Assembly: GCA_015057425.1 (NCBI GenBank)
Contig: SVEL01000005.1
Span: 62,001 to 126,000, forward strand
Direction of reading: 5' to 3'
Length of the DNA stretch: 64,000 nucleotides
Source of the DNA: Lachnospiraceae bacterium
Lineage (GTDB): Bacteria > Bacillota > Clostridia > Lachnospirales > Lachnospiraceae
Positions within the stretch are counted from its first letter, which is position 1. Each line of letters opens with the position of its first letter. The notes beneath the pieces were generated by a model. That model worked only from the letters and a program-made list of their open reading frames with translations, was not told the DNA's origin and did not search any database. Shown piece after piece: positions 51,990 to 60,657 of the stretch. A program made the position numbers and the translations under genes.

Positions 51990-52949
51990 ATGATTAAGAA
52001 AAAGACTGAAAAAATAGTAGTCAGTGGTATTATGCTGGCGCTTGCCATAGTTATTCCACAGGTATTTCATCTGATACCTGTGGGAAATACAGGAGGCGTA
52101 TTTTTGCCTATGCATATACCGGTGTTGCTTTGCGGAGCAATCTGCGGACCGGTATATGGTCTTATAGTGGGCATGCTTTCACCGATAATAAGCTCAGTTT
52201 TGACAGGCATGCCGGCTGTAGTAAGACTTCCGTTTATGGTTGTAGAGCTTATGGCTTACGGTCTGGCTATGGGATTTTTCTATGGCTTAAAGAAAAAGAT
52301 GCCTATATATGTAAGAATATTGACATCGCTTATAGACGCTATGGTTGTAGGAAGAGTTGCATACTTTATCAGTCTTGTATTGGCTATATATTTGTTTGGC
52401 AATAAAAATCTTTCGGTGCTGGCAGTTGTTGATGCATTTGTGCTTGGACTTCCCGGTATAATTATACAGATTATACTTGTTCCTGCAGTTATTATGGCAG
52501 TCAACGGAAGCCTTGTGCATAAAGGAAAGAAAACCCTTGGCAATGATAATACATTTGTATGTAAAAATGGCGAAAAAATATATAAGTCACAAAAACGTGG
52601 AGTAGCTCCGGTGATGGATTTACTTGAAAGTGACCCTGATATGCTTAAAGGAGCTTATGTGGCGGATAAAGTTATCGGAAAAGCAGCAGCGCTTCTTCTT
52701 GTAAAGGGAGGAATAGCTGAACTGTATACAGAAATAATCAGCGACCATGCGATAAACGTCTTTTCAAAGTATACAAATATCAGAGTATCATACAGCAAGA
52801 AAGTACCATATATAGTGAACAGAACAAAAGACGGAATGTGTCCGATGGAAAAAGCCACAATCGATATAGACAGTCCTGAAGAGGCTTATGAGGCAGTTAA
52901 AGCAACACTTGAAACACTTCGTAATAATGCAAGCGGGGAAAGAAACTAA
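51990..52949 (+). CDS. ECF transporter S component fused to DUF1893
   Basis: A 319-residue fusion. Residues 1-180 are a six-helix S component (substrate-binding membrane subunit) of an ECF transporter, with IPVLLCGAICGPVYGLIVG near 45 and PAVVRLPFMVVELMAYGL near 75. Residues 190-319 match the DUF1893 cytosolic domain (KAAALLLVKGGIAELYT near 228). The S part would dock on EcfA1A2T encoded at the start of the window. The substrate is unknown; birA and bioY downstream make a biotin-related role tempting but unproved. GGGAG precedes the ATG. Confidence 0.82.
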   Translation: MIKKKTEKIVVSGIMLALAIVIPQVFHLIPVGNTGGVFLPMHIPVLLCGAICGPVYGLIVGMLSPIISSVLTGMPAVVRLPFMVVELMAYGLAMGFFYGLKKKMPIYVRILTSLIDAMVVGRVAYFISLVLAIYLFGNKNLSVLAVVDAFVLGLPGIIIQIILVPAVIMAVNGSLVHKGKKTLGNDNTFVCKNGEKIYKSQKRGVAPVMDLLESDPDMLKGAYVADKVIGKAAALLLVKGGIAELYTEIISDHAINVFSKYTNIRVSYSKKVPYIVNRTKDGMCPMEKATIDIDSPEEAYEAVKATLETLRNNASGERN

Positions 52950-52950
52950 T

Positions 52951-53274
52951 ATGGGTAATATCCTGAAAAGTACCGAAATTATCGGGACATCTACGTTAAA
53001 TAAAATAATAATTGAATACAACAATGAAACTGATATATTTGAACCTGCATTAGTAGAAAACTGTATGAATCCGGGTACATATAAGACATATTGTGTGGAA
53101 ATTGACTCATTGCAGGAAAGAGATACTGTTATAGTCAAATCTCTCAAAAAGATTAAGGAATACTCCAAAGAAGTATGGGAACATGCAGTAATAAGAGAAG
53201 AAGAAATTGTATTGGAAAAACCCGGTAAAAGTAAATGTGACGGCAATTGTCAGGAATGTCAAAAATGTTCATAA
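52951..53274 (+). CDS. Small protein with C-terminal cysteine cluster
   Basis: A 107-residue protein with no recognisable fold in its first 90 residues and a C-terminal CDGNCQECQKC (CX3CX2CX2C), which could bind zinc or an iron-sulfur cluster. Its ATG is two bases after the stop of the S-component fusion, with a weak GGGG site. The next gene, birA, overlaps its end by ten bases. The tight packing suggests that it works with the transporter or the ligase. Function unknown. Confidence 0.7.
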   Translation: MGNILKSTEIIGTSTLNKIIIEYNNETDIFEPALVENCMNPGTYKTYCVEIDSLQERDTVIVKSLKKIKEYSKEVWEHAVIREEEIVLEKPGKSKCDGNCQECQKCS

Positions 53275-54164
53275 AAGCTACAATGGATATAAAGATAAAA
53301 TATATGGAAAATAGTATAAAGGATAATAATATAAATAAAATAGAAGAAGGAAAAATAAGGAATTATCTTGACGACAGTTATAATAATGCTGTTATTTTTA
53401 CTTACGATAAAACAGATTCCACAAATATAAGGGCAAAAGAATATGCGAAGGAGCAAAAAGCCAAACATAACAGCAATACATATGATATTGCAGAAAGCAG
53501 GAAGGAAGTATTGCAGGGAATATTTGTGGCAGAAGAACAGACAGGTGGTCGTGGAAGACTCGGAAGAACATTTTATTCACCTGAGTCGGTAGGAATATAT
53601 ATGAGTTTGCTTATACCTGCAGATAAAATTCAGGGCGATATTCAGATGATTACAATCGGAACAGCAGTAGCTGTGTGCCATAGTGTGAAAAAAGTTTGTA
53701 ACATTGACCTTGGAATCAAATGGGTAAATGATTTATATAAAAATGGTAAAAAGGTCTGCGGTATCTTAGCAGAAGCAGTCAATGACGAAGATACCGGCAA
53801 GATTAAAAATATAGTTATAGGAATCGGAATAAACTGCACGACTGAAGAATTTCCGGATGAGATAAGTGATAAAGCGACGTCATTATCAAAAGAAGGCATA
53901 ATTGACAGAAACAGACTGATTGCAGAAATTGCAGAAGATGTGGCTGATGTTGCAGGCAGATTATCTGATTATTCCATAATAGAAGAGTACAGAAGAAAAT
54001 CTATTGTATATGGAAAAGAAGTTACTTATAACTACAAAGGATTAGAGAAAAAAGGTGTTGTTAAAGAGATTAATGACTTAGGGAATCTTGTAGTTTACGC
54101 AGATGACGGTTCCGTAGATGTTTTGTCTTCGGGAGAAGTAAGCGTAAAGGGAGAATGGACTTAG
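53265..54164 (+). CDS. birA: Biotin-[acetyl-CoA-carboxylase] ligase, no regulatory domain
   Basis: A 299-residue biotin protein ligase, which activates biotin with ATP and attaches it to carboxylase carriers. The catalytic loop GGRGRLGRTFYSP near residue 95 and GIKWVNDLYKNGKKVCGIL near 145 are clear, and the C-terminal SH3-like end is present. There is no N-terminal DNA-binding domain, so it is not the repressor type. Start ATG 53265 is chosen for AGGA at nine bases; ATGs at 53283 and 53304 lack sites. bioY follows directly, linking ligation to biotin uptake. Confidence 0.88.
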   Translation: MFIKATMDIKIKYMENSIKDNNINKIEEGKIRNYLDDSYNNAVIFTYDKTDSTNIRAKEYAKEQKAKHNSNTYDIAESRKEVLQGIFVAEEQTGGRGRLGRTFYSPESVGIYMSLLIPADKIQGDIQMITIGTAVAVCHSVKKVCNIDLGIKWVNDLYKNGKKVCGILAEAVNDEDTGKIKNIVIGIGINCTTEEFPDEISDKATSLSKEGIIDRNRLIAEIAEDVADVAGRLSDYSIIEEYRRKSIVYGKEVTYNYKGLEKKGVVKEINDLGNLVVYADDGSVDVLSSGEVSVKGEWT

Positions 54165-54724
54165 TGGATAAAAAGGCATCAGGAAAAAAGAATAGAGGTA
54201 GAATTATAGCGTTGTGTGGAATATTCACAGCGCTTATTATTGTTGGAACATTTATAAGAATTCCCATTCCCGGTGTTCCGTTTACTTTACAGTTCTTTTT
54301 CGTCAATCTTTCAGCACTTGTATTGGGTAAGAGATGGGGGACATTATCAGTATTTGTATATATAATCTTAGGTCTTGCGGGAATACCTGTATTTGCATCA
54401 GGAGGCGGACCTGACTATATATTCAGGCCAACCTTCGGATATTTACTGGGATTTATTGTAGGGACGATTATAGCAGGAACTGTTTATGAGGGCAATAAGT
54501 CAGTAAAGAATGCCATAAAAGCAAGTATTCTTAATATGCTTACCGTATATGCCGTCGGGATAATTTATTATTATCTTATAAGCCGTTATCACTTGGGTGA
54601 AGTGAAGGGTTTACATTATCTTGTGTTTGGAAGCTCCCTCGTAACTTTACCGGGAGATATAATATCGTGTGTAATTACTGCAAATATTAGTAAACATTTA
54701 AGTAAAATAATAGATAAACAGTAG
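54164..54724 (+). CDS. bioY: Biotin ECF transporter S component BioY, GTG start
   Basis: A 186-residue membrane protein, the biotin-binding subunit of an ECF transporter. Family blocks are IRIPIPGVPFTLQFFFVNL near residue 28, LVLGKRWGTLSVFVYIILG near 48, and GGPDYIFRPTFGYLLGF near 74. GTG 54164 is used because AAAGGGAG (54146-54153) is ten bases upstream; the ATG at 54155 is only one base from that site. The GTG overlaps the birA stop by one base. It has no dedicated ATPase here and would use EcfA1A2T. Confidence 0.92.
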   Translation: MDKKASGKKNRGRIIALCGIFTALIIVGTFIRIPIPGVPFTLQFFFVNLSALVLGKRWGTLSVFVYIILGLAGIPVFASGGGPDYIFRPTFGYLLGFIVGTIIAGTVYEGNKSVKNAIKASILNMLTVYAVGIIYYYLISRYHLGEVKGLHYLVFGSSLVTLPGDIISCVITANISKHLSKIIDKQ

Positions 54725-54804
54725 ATAAGAAAGAAAAAATATGATATAATATTCTACAAATTAATCGTGATAAAAGTATAAAACAATATAATGGGATGGA
54801 AAGT

Positions 54805-56802
54805 ATGGCAAACGAAAGAAAATATTTATTAAAAAACAAAGATTATATTTCTTACAGAAAGAAAACAGCTTCTCTTGTAACAGATTATCTTACAGGGTTA
54901 CCGAACAGAAGAGCATTGTATGAGTATTATTCTAAGCTTGAAAAGAATACATTCATACATATTCTTTTTGTGGACATAGATAATTTCAAGAGAGTAAATG
55001 ATACTTACGGTCATAGTGAAGGCGATAAGCTTCTCTGTGCAGTAAGTGACTTCTTGCAGAGAGAAGTTGCCAAAGGCAAGATATTCAGAATGGGTGGCGA
55101 TGAATTCGTAGCAGTTATCGATGGAAGTATTACGGAAGATGACCTTATTGCCAATGTTACACAGCTTAAGAAACGTCTCCATTCAATGGACTTCAGAAAA
55201 GATGTATTATCACTTATATCACTTAGTATAGGTGTTCTTGCTGACCAAAGTGTTGACCAGGTATTGGATGATATTCTTAACAAATGCGACAGCGCTATGT
55301 ATCAGGCAAAGTCTGACGGTAAGAATAAATTTGTATTGTATAAAACACTTGAAAAGATGGTTGAAATCAATAAGACTGTTGAATCGGAAATGGACGGAGC
55401 ACTTAAAAATGGTGAGTTCCAGGTATATTATCAGCCAAAGATAAATATGATTAACTCAACATTATATGGTGCGGAAGCACTTGTAAGATGGATTCATCCA
55501 CTCACGGGACTTCGTGCACCGATGCAGTTTATTCCATTATTTGAGAAGAACGGCTTTATTACAAAGCTTGATATGTATGTATTTGAAGAAGTATGTAAGA
55601 TGAAACAGAGAAATAAAGGTTCAGGTGTCGAACATACAAAAGTATCTGTTAATATGTCACGTCTTCATCTGTATCATAGAGATTTTCCGAAGAGACTTAG
55701 AAATATCATTGATAAGTATGATATTTCTCCGGATGAATTTGAGATAGAAATTACAGAAAGTACATTCTTCAAGGATACCAACGAACTTATTTATATGGTA
55801 GAAAGACTTAAGGATTACGGTTTTTCAGTAGCAATTGATGATTTTGGTTCAGGATATTCTGCACTTAATATGCTTAAAGATATTCCTGCCAATACTATCA
55901 AGATAGATAAAGAATTCCTTACATTGTCTACAAACAGCTATAAAGGTAAGAAGGTTATTAAGAACATTATTATCATGTGTAAGGAACTTAAGCTTGAAAT
56001 CGTGGCAGAAGGTGTTGAACGTAAGGAACAGGCAGATTTCCTTATGTCATGCGGCTGTGAAAATGCACAGGGATTCCTTTATTCCAAGGCTATACCGGAG
56101 AAAGATTTTATTAAGTTTGCCCAGTCATTGCTTGTAGATAACGTTAAGCCGATAACATTTACATTTGACGGAACAGTTAAGTCGGATGACGGTAAATACG
56201 AAGCAGAATATGTTATAGATAAGGACAATCCGATACAGTATTCCTTTGTTCCGAGTATATTTAAGGGCAAACAGGCTGTACATTTGCCGGGCGGTAAGTT
56301 GGAGAAGAATTGCTTCCACGTTACGCAGGATATATTCAGAACAGAAAGTTATACCATATCTATGTGGGTATATGTTGAAAAGGCCAATGCATGGACAGCT
56401 ACAGCATACGTAAAGTATGAAACAGGTTTCCTTGCTATTATTCCAAATGCGTGGGAAGGACATGCATCATTCAGAATACGAGATTCCAAGAACGTAGACG
56501 GATGGCATGATGCGGCGGGCTGTCAGTTCCCTGAACATAAATGGGTACATACAGTTGTGACATATAATGCACACACAGAAACAATGTATATGTATACAAA
56601 TGGCGATATATTAGGACATAGAGAAGAGGTTCCGACAAACAGATTTGCACTTAGAGTTATGATAGGTGGAGATGCATTCCAGAAATCATTTGAAGGTAAC
56701 CTTTACGACGTAAGATTCTATAGTCAGGTTTTAGGCCCGGCAGAAGTAAAAGAACTTTACGATTCTTATGTAAATGATCCTGATTTCATAGCAGAAATTT
56801 AA
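54805..56802 (+). CDS. GGDEF-EAL protein with C-terminal LamG-like domain
   Basis: A 665-residue cyclic-di-GMP protein with an unusual third domain. GGDEF domain: DYLTGLPNRRALYEYYSK near 30, intact RMGGDEFVAV with GGDEF at 97-101, and no RxxD inhibitory site. EAL domain: GAEALVRW with catalytic Glu near 224, then SVNMSR, EITES, AIDDFGSGYSA, IKIDKEF, AEGVER and AQGFLYSKAIP, all expected catalytic positions. Residues about 450-665 form a concanavalin/LamG-like beta sandwich (TISMWVYVE, KWVHTVVTYNAHTETMYMY, LYDVRFYSQVL). No signal peptide or membrane helix is seen, so the whole protein should be cytosolic. ATG 54805 is chosen by GGGA spacing. Confidence 0.9.
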   Translation: MANERKYLLKNKDYISYRKKTASLVTDYLTGLPNRRALYEYYSKLEKNTFIHILFVDIDNFKRVNDTYGHSEGDKLLCAVSDFLQREVAKGKIFRMGGDEFVAVIDGSITEDDLIANVTQLKKRLHSMDFRKDVLSLISLSIGVLADQSVDQVLDDILNKCDSAMYQAKSDGKNKFVLYKTLEKMVEINKTVESEMDGALKNGEFQVYYQPKINMINSTLYGAEALVRWIHPLTGLRAPMQFIPLFEKNGFITKLDMYVFEEVCKMKQRNKGSGVEHTKVSVNMSRLHLYHRDFPKRLRNIIDKYDISPDEFEIEITESTFFKDTNELIYMVERLKDYGFSVAIDDFGSGYSALNMLKDIPANTIKIDKEFLTLSTNSYKGKKVIKNIIIMCKELKLEIVAEGVERKEQADFLMSCGCENAQGFLYSKAIPEKDFIKFAQSLLVDNVKPITFTFDGTVKSDDGKYEAEYVIDKDNPIQYSFVPSIFKGKQAVHLPGGKLEKNCFHVTQDIFRTESYTISMWVYVEKANAWTATAYVKYETGFLAIIPNAWEGHASFRIRDSKNVDGWHDAAGCQFPEHKWVHTVVTYNAHTETMYMYTNGDILGHREEVPTNRFALRVMIGGDAFQKSFEGNLYDVRFYSQVLGPAEVKELYDSYVNDPDFIAEI

Positions 56803-56820
56803 CATGGTTAAGGTAATAAA

Positions 56821-58167
56821 ATGAATCATATAATTTCAAAAATGATTATGTATGGTGATATGCCAAAGGACACAATTCTTATAGAGTTGGCAGAGCTTTT
56901 CAAGGAATTTGACAGAATTGAAGAAGACTACAAGTCAGGAAATATCACCACAGAACAATTTAATACAGGAAAAGACATAGTAAGAACAGGGATTTATAAA
57001 CAGATAAAGAGGATTTTGGTAGTAGCTACAGATTATGGATTCGATACTAATCTTTGGCACAACTATCTTACATTTGTGATAATAACAAACGAAAATCCAT
57101 TTAGTCTTACATGTGAAAAGACAGGAGCCAATAATGGCAGTGTTAATCACTTTGCAAAGAATGACTTTAAGGCATTTAAAGAATTGTTCGATTATGATTT
57201 TTCACATATAGAAAAAGAGCTGGGCATTAATTGCTTCAGCCTTTTGTCTGATTACAAAGCAATCGGCAAGAAAGAATTTATGTATAACATAAATGTCAGT
57301 GAGAAAGTTCAGGCATTGAGCCTTAAACTTGGCAAAGCGGCAGACGAAGAAGAGTTCTTTACATATGTGACAGATTTTTACCGTGATTATGGTGTAGGAA
57401 TGTTCGGACTTAACAAGGCATTCAGAATAACTTCCCAGAACGAGTATCAGGTAAATTTCTGTCCGATTAACAATATGGATAAGGTTATGCTCGATGACCT
57501 TATAGGTTATGAGATACAGAAAAAGAAGCTTGTGGATAACACTAAAGCATTTGTCGAAGGAAAGAAAGCCAACAATGTACTGCTTTTCGGAGATAGCGGA
57601 ACAGGAAAGTCAACAAGCATCAAGGCAATTGTCAATGAATTTTATGACCAGGGTCTTAGAATGATAGAAATATACAAGCATCAGTTTAAAGACCTGTCCA
57701 ATGTGATTGCAAGTATTAAAAACAGAAACTACAAGTTTATCATTTATATGGATGACCTGTCATTTGAAGAATTCGAGATAGAGTACAAGTTCTTAAAGGC
57801 AGTAATTGAAGGCGGTGTAGAGACTAAGCCTGAGAATATTCTTATATATGCTACCTCCAACAGACGCCATCTTGTCAAAGAAACATGGAAAGACAGAGAT
57901 GACGTGGAAAAGGGCCAGGGACTTCATCGTTCAGATACTATGGAAGAGAAACTTTCGCTGGTTAACAGATTCGGCGTAACCATTAATTACTCCAAACCGA
58001 GTCAGAAAGAGTATTTTAACATTGTAACTGAGCTTGCTAAGAAAGCAGGCATAGATATGAGTGAAAGCGAGCTTTGTGCAGAAGCTAACAAATGGGAATT
58101 AAGCCATGGTGGCATATCAGGACGAACCGCACAGCAGTTCATAAACTACATAAGCGCATTGCAGTAA
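56821..58167 (+). CDS. DUF815-type AAA ATPase
   Basis: A 448-residue P-loop ATPase of the DUF815 group. Walker A GDSGTGKSTS lies near residue 258, a Walker B-like IIYMDDLSFEEFE near 307, and the sensor region YATSNRRHLVKETW near 345 with an Arg pair. Residues 1-220 are an alpha-helical family domain. Role in the cell is not established to my knowledge. It starts 18 bases after the GGDEF-EAL-LamG stop, so the two are probably co-transcribed. Confidence 0.88.
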   Translation: MNHIISKMIMYGDMPKDTILIELAELFKEFDRIEEDYKSGNITTEQFNTGKDIVRTGIYKQIKRILVVATDYGFDTNLWHNYLTFVIITNENPFSLTCEKTGANNGSVNHFAKNDFKAFKELFDYDFSHIEKELGINCFSLLSDYKAIGKKEFMYNINVSEKVQALSLKLGKAADEEEFFTYVTDFYRDYGVGMFGLNKAFRITSQNEYQVNFCPINNMDKVMLDDLIGYEIQKKKLVDNTKAFVEGKKANNVLLFGDSGTGKSTSIKAIVNEFYDQGLRMIEIYKHQFKDLSNVIASIKNRNYKFIIYMDDLSFEEFEIEYKFLKAVIEGGVETKPENILIYATSNRRHLVKETWKDRDDVEKGQGLHRSDTMEEKLSLVNRFGVTINYSKPSQKEYFNIVTELAKKAGIDMSESELCAEANKWELSHGGISGRTAQQFINYISALQ

Positions 58168-58168
58168 A

Positions 58169-58208
58169 ATCAAACCGGAAGTCCTCAAGCAGAGGCTTCC
58201 GGTTTGAT
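58169..58208. terminator. Bidirectional terminator between convergent genes
   Basis: ATCAAACCGGAAG (58169-58181) pairs perfectly with CTTCCGGTTTGAT (58196-58208), and CCTC/GAGG extends the stem. It ends the ATPase transcript on plus and the azlD transcript on minus. Confidence 0.85.
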
Positions 58209-58538
58209 TTATGAAATAAGCGGAAGTACGTAGTCGATTAAAAGTTCTACGATGAATACCGATGCGCATGCCCCGATTGCAACCTTGAAGAGGCTTTCAG
58301 TCTTGTAGGCTATGAGAATGGCAACTACAAGGGCGATGATGCCTGATGCAAGGTGGTTAGTTTCCATAACTATGGCAGGAAAAGTCATAACAGATAAAGT
58401 GACATATGGCACATAGTATAAGAAAGAACGAATAGTGGTATTCTTGATTTCCTTCTTTATAAGTGTAAGGGGCAGAACTCTTATGAGATAAGAAACGCCT
58501 GCCATTATAAACATATATATGTAAAGTCTGTAGTTCAT
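58209..58538 (-). CDS. azlD: AzlD-like small subunit of amino acid exporter
   Basis: A 109-residue membrane protein with four helices. GVSYLIRVLPLTLIKKEI near residue 15 and SFLYYVPYVTLSVMTFP near 40-56 fit AzlD. Start at 58538 follows AAGGAGA on the minus strand. Unlike the pair at 21-22 kb, it is separated from its azlC partner by the LRR-transglutaminase gene, whose stop lies 23 bases upstream. It ends at the hairpin terminator. Confidence 0.85.
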   Translation of the reverse strand: MNYRLYIYMFIMAGVSYLIRVLPLTLIKKEIKNTTIRSFLYYVPYVTLSVMTFPAIVMETNHLASGIIALVVAILIAYKTESLFKVAIGACASVFIVELLIDYVLPLIS

Positions 58539-58561
58539 GATAATCTCCTTGTACTTTATAG

Positions 58562-59734
58562 TTATTTCCAAAAAGGAAATCTTTGTAAATCATATATGTG
58601 GTCCGGTTCATTTAATATGAAATCCGGCGAAACATTAAAGTATCGCCAATAATCTTCAGGCTCATCCCATAGAGTATCGCAGTGATAATATTTTCCGTCA
58701 GATTTTACGATATTCCATGCATGAGTGTCACTGGTGCACACATAAGCTTCTATTCCGGCGTGATTGGCCAATAAACAAAATGCATCGGCATATTCTCCAC
58801 ATACGCCTTTTCCTAATAACAGACCGTCATAACCGAAGGCTCTCATTGGTCTGTTTGAATCATCATATTCCATATGATCTATGATGTATTGATATAACAA
58901 TTTTTCTTTTTCTAATTCGGATATTCCGGTTGGCAAACCGGCTACGATTTCTTTTGCTTTATTTTCTGCGTCTATAAACTGGCTGTATTTTCCCTGAGAA
59001 CCCTCATCAATAGCGTTAATCAATCCCTTATTATCTTTTATGGATTCGTAATCAAGAATACAGTTATTATCTAAAATGAGAAATATTATATTTTTATTAT
59101 CACTTAAAGGTGACAATGATGTTATACGGTTTGTGTCAACATTTACGTATTTTAATGATGTAATATTACGTAAAGGTTCGATGCTTTTTATAAGATTATT
59201 GCTTAAATACAACGATTCAAGATTTTTACAATTTGAAAAATCAGGTATTTCGGTAATATAACAGTTGCTAATATCAACATATACCAATTCTTCCAGTAAA
59301 CTCAGCTCACTTATATCAGTAATGAAACCGCTGCTTATGCGAAGTTCCCTAAGATTTTTAAGTAACGATATTCCTTTTACGGAATTGATGGGAGTTTCAA
59401 AAACGGACAAATACATTATCTGCTCCAAATCTGCTATACGAAGAACTGCATCTGTGTCGTAGCCCAACTCCTTACGAATGGCATCACCAAGAGTAGAATC
59501 TATAATGATGTCGTCACTTACATTATCGTCAATTTCGTAAGTGGTTGTGTCATTTTCCGGCGCAGTAGTTGTGCTGCTTTCTGTTGTAGGTGACGCAGTA
59601 TTTACTTCAGTAAATGATGTACTTCCGCTATCAGACGTTATAGCCGGTTCTTCATATTTATTTTTACATGATGATATAACTGTTAAAACCAATAGTAAAA
59701 CCATCATTGAAACACAGGTTGATAACTTTTTCAT
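58562..59734 (-). CDS. Lipoprotein with leucine-rich repeats and transglutaminase-like domain
   Basis: A 390-residue exported lipoprotein. Lipobox ISSC lies near residue 23, a Thr/Ser/Glu linker follows to about 70, then five to six LRRs (for example NLESLYLSNNLIKSIEPL near 168 and SLKYVNVDTNRITSLSPL). The C-terminal transglutaminase-like domain has the Cys-His-Asp triad in GKGVCGEYADAF near 310, SDTHAWNIV near 336 and YHCDTLWDEP near 350. It may bind surface peptides and cut or cross-link them. It is the middle gene between azlC and azlD on the minus strand. Confidence 0.88.
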   Translation of the reverse strand: MKKLSTCVSMMVLLLVLTVISSCKNKYEEPAITSDSGSTSFTEVNTASPTTESSTTTAPENDTTTYEIDDNVSDDIIIDSTLGDAIRKELGYDTDAVLRIADLEQIMYLSVFETPINSVKGISLLKNLRELRISSGFITDISELSLLEELVYVDISNCYITEIPDFSNCKNLESLYLSNNLIKSIEPLRNITSLKYVNVDTNRITSLSPLSDNKNIIFLILDNNCILDYESIKDNKGLINAIDEGSQGKYSQFIDAENKAKEIVAGLPTGISELEKEKLLYQYIIDHMEYDDSNRPMRAFGYDGLLLGKGVCGEYADAFCLLANHAGIEAYVCTSDTHAWNIVKSDGKYYHCDTLWDEPEDYWRYFNVSPDFILNEPDHIYDLQRFPFWK

Positions 59735-59770
59735 CGATATTCCTTTCGACTTTTTGTAATTTCCGGAGTA

Positions 59771-60505
59771 TTAATCTGCAACAGTTGACTGATTATCCTT
59801 GGTTTCTTCTTTTACAGGGAAAAGAAGGGCAGCAATCAGTGAAATTACAATAGTAAGTATGATAGTTCTGTATCCGGAGTCTATTTCCTTAAGAACAGGT
59901 GCAAAAGTAAATATTGCGCTGACTATCATTGAAATAGGAACAACAGCGGCAAGAACTTTATTTTTCTTTGTAGGCGGTATAACGACTGCTATAAACATAC
60001 CGTAGAGAGCTACGCTTAATGCCACAAGAAGTCTCGCAGGCATTATGTTACCGCAGATTACGCCGAAACCTGTACCAAGTGCCCAACCGGGAAGTGCAAC
60101 TGTCATAGCGCCATATGAATAAAATGGATTTAAATATCCCGGTGCAGCTATTGAAATGCCAAATATTTCGTCAGTTACATCGTAAGCAATTAAAAGTCTG
60201 TGGAAAAAAGGCGTCTTTGGACTGATTTTCTGGGACAAAGCGCAGGACATCAGCAGATACCTTAAGTTGGTTGTAAGTGTTGCAATTGCCATTGCAATGA
60301 AGCCTGAATCGGCAGCGATTACTTCAAAGGCAATTTTTTCACCGGCAGATGCATTGTTTGTAAAAGATATAATTGTAGCTTCAAGTGCATTGATTCCTAT
60401 GTTGCGGGCAATTATACCAAGTGTAAAAGAAACTACAAAGTAGCCGAGGGCAATGGGAATACCATCTTTTATACCTTGCAGATACCATTGCTTATTATCT
60501 TTCAT
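59771..60505 (-). CDS. azlC: AzlC-like branched-chain amino acid exporter, large subunit
   Basis: A 244-residue AzlC family membrane protein: GIKDGIPIALGYFVVSFTLG near residue 10, TNLRYLLMSCALSQK near 80, DEIFGISI near 113, and about eight helices. It is the second azlC of the window. Its start is preceded by GAAGGA. On the minus strand it is followed by the LRR-transglutaminase lipoprotein gene and then azlD, so the usual azlC-azlD neighbourhood is interrupted. Confidence 0.88.
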   Translation of the reverse strand: MKDNKQWYLQGIKDGIPIALGYFVVSFTLGIIARNIGINALEATIISFTNNASAGEKIAFEVIAADSGFIAMAIATLTTNLRYLLMSCALSQKISPKTPFFHRLLIAYDVTDEIFGISIAAPGYLNPFYSYGAMTVALPGWALGTGFGVICGNIMPARLLVALSVALYGMFIAVVIPPTKKNKVLAAVVPISMIVSAIFTFAPVLKEIDSGYRTIILTIVISLIAALLFPVKEETKDNQSTVAD

Positions 60506-60588
60506 ATGTAAAATCCTTCTTTATTATATATATAAATTTTTATCACAGCGAAAATTATAGCACATCGTGAAAAAAATACAATATTTGC

Positions 60589-60617
60589 TTGCAATAGAAA
60601 GCATTTTATTTTACAAT
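60589..60617 (+). promoter_or_regulatory. Promoter of the NhaC-family gene
   Basis: TTGCAA (60589-60594) and TACAAT (60612-60617) are 17 bases apart, 40 bases before the antiporter start. Each differs from consensus by one base. Confidence 0.7.
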
Positions 60618-60657
60618 TTCTTTAGAATTAATTAACAAAAGGAGAGAAAATTCATTT

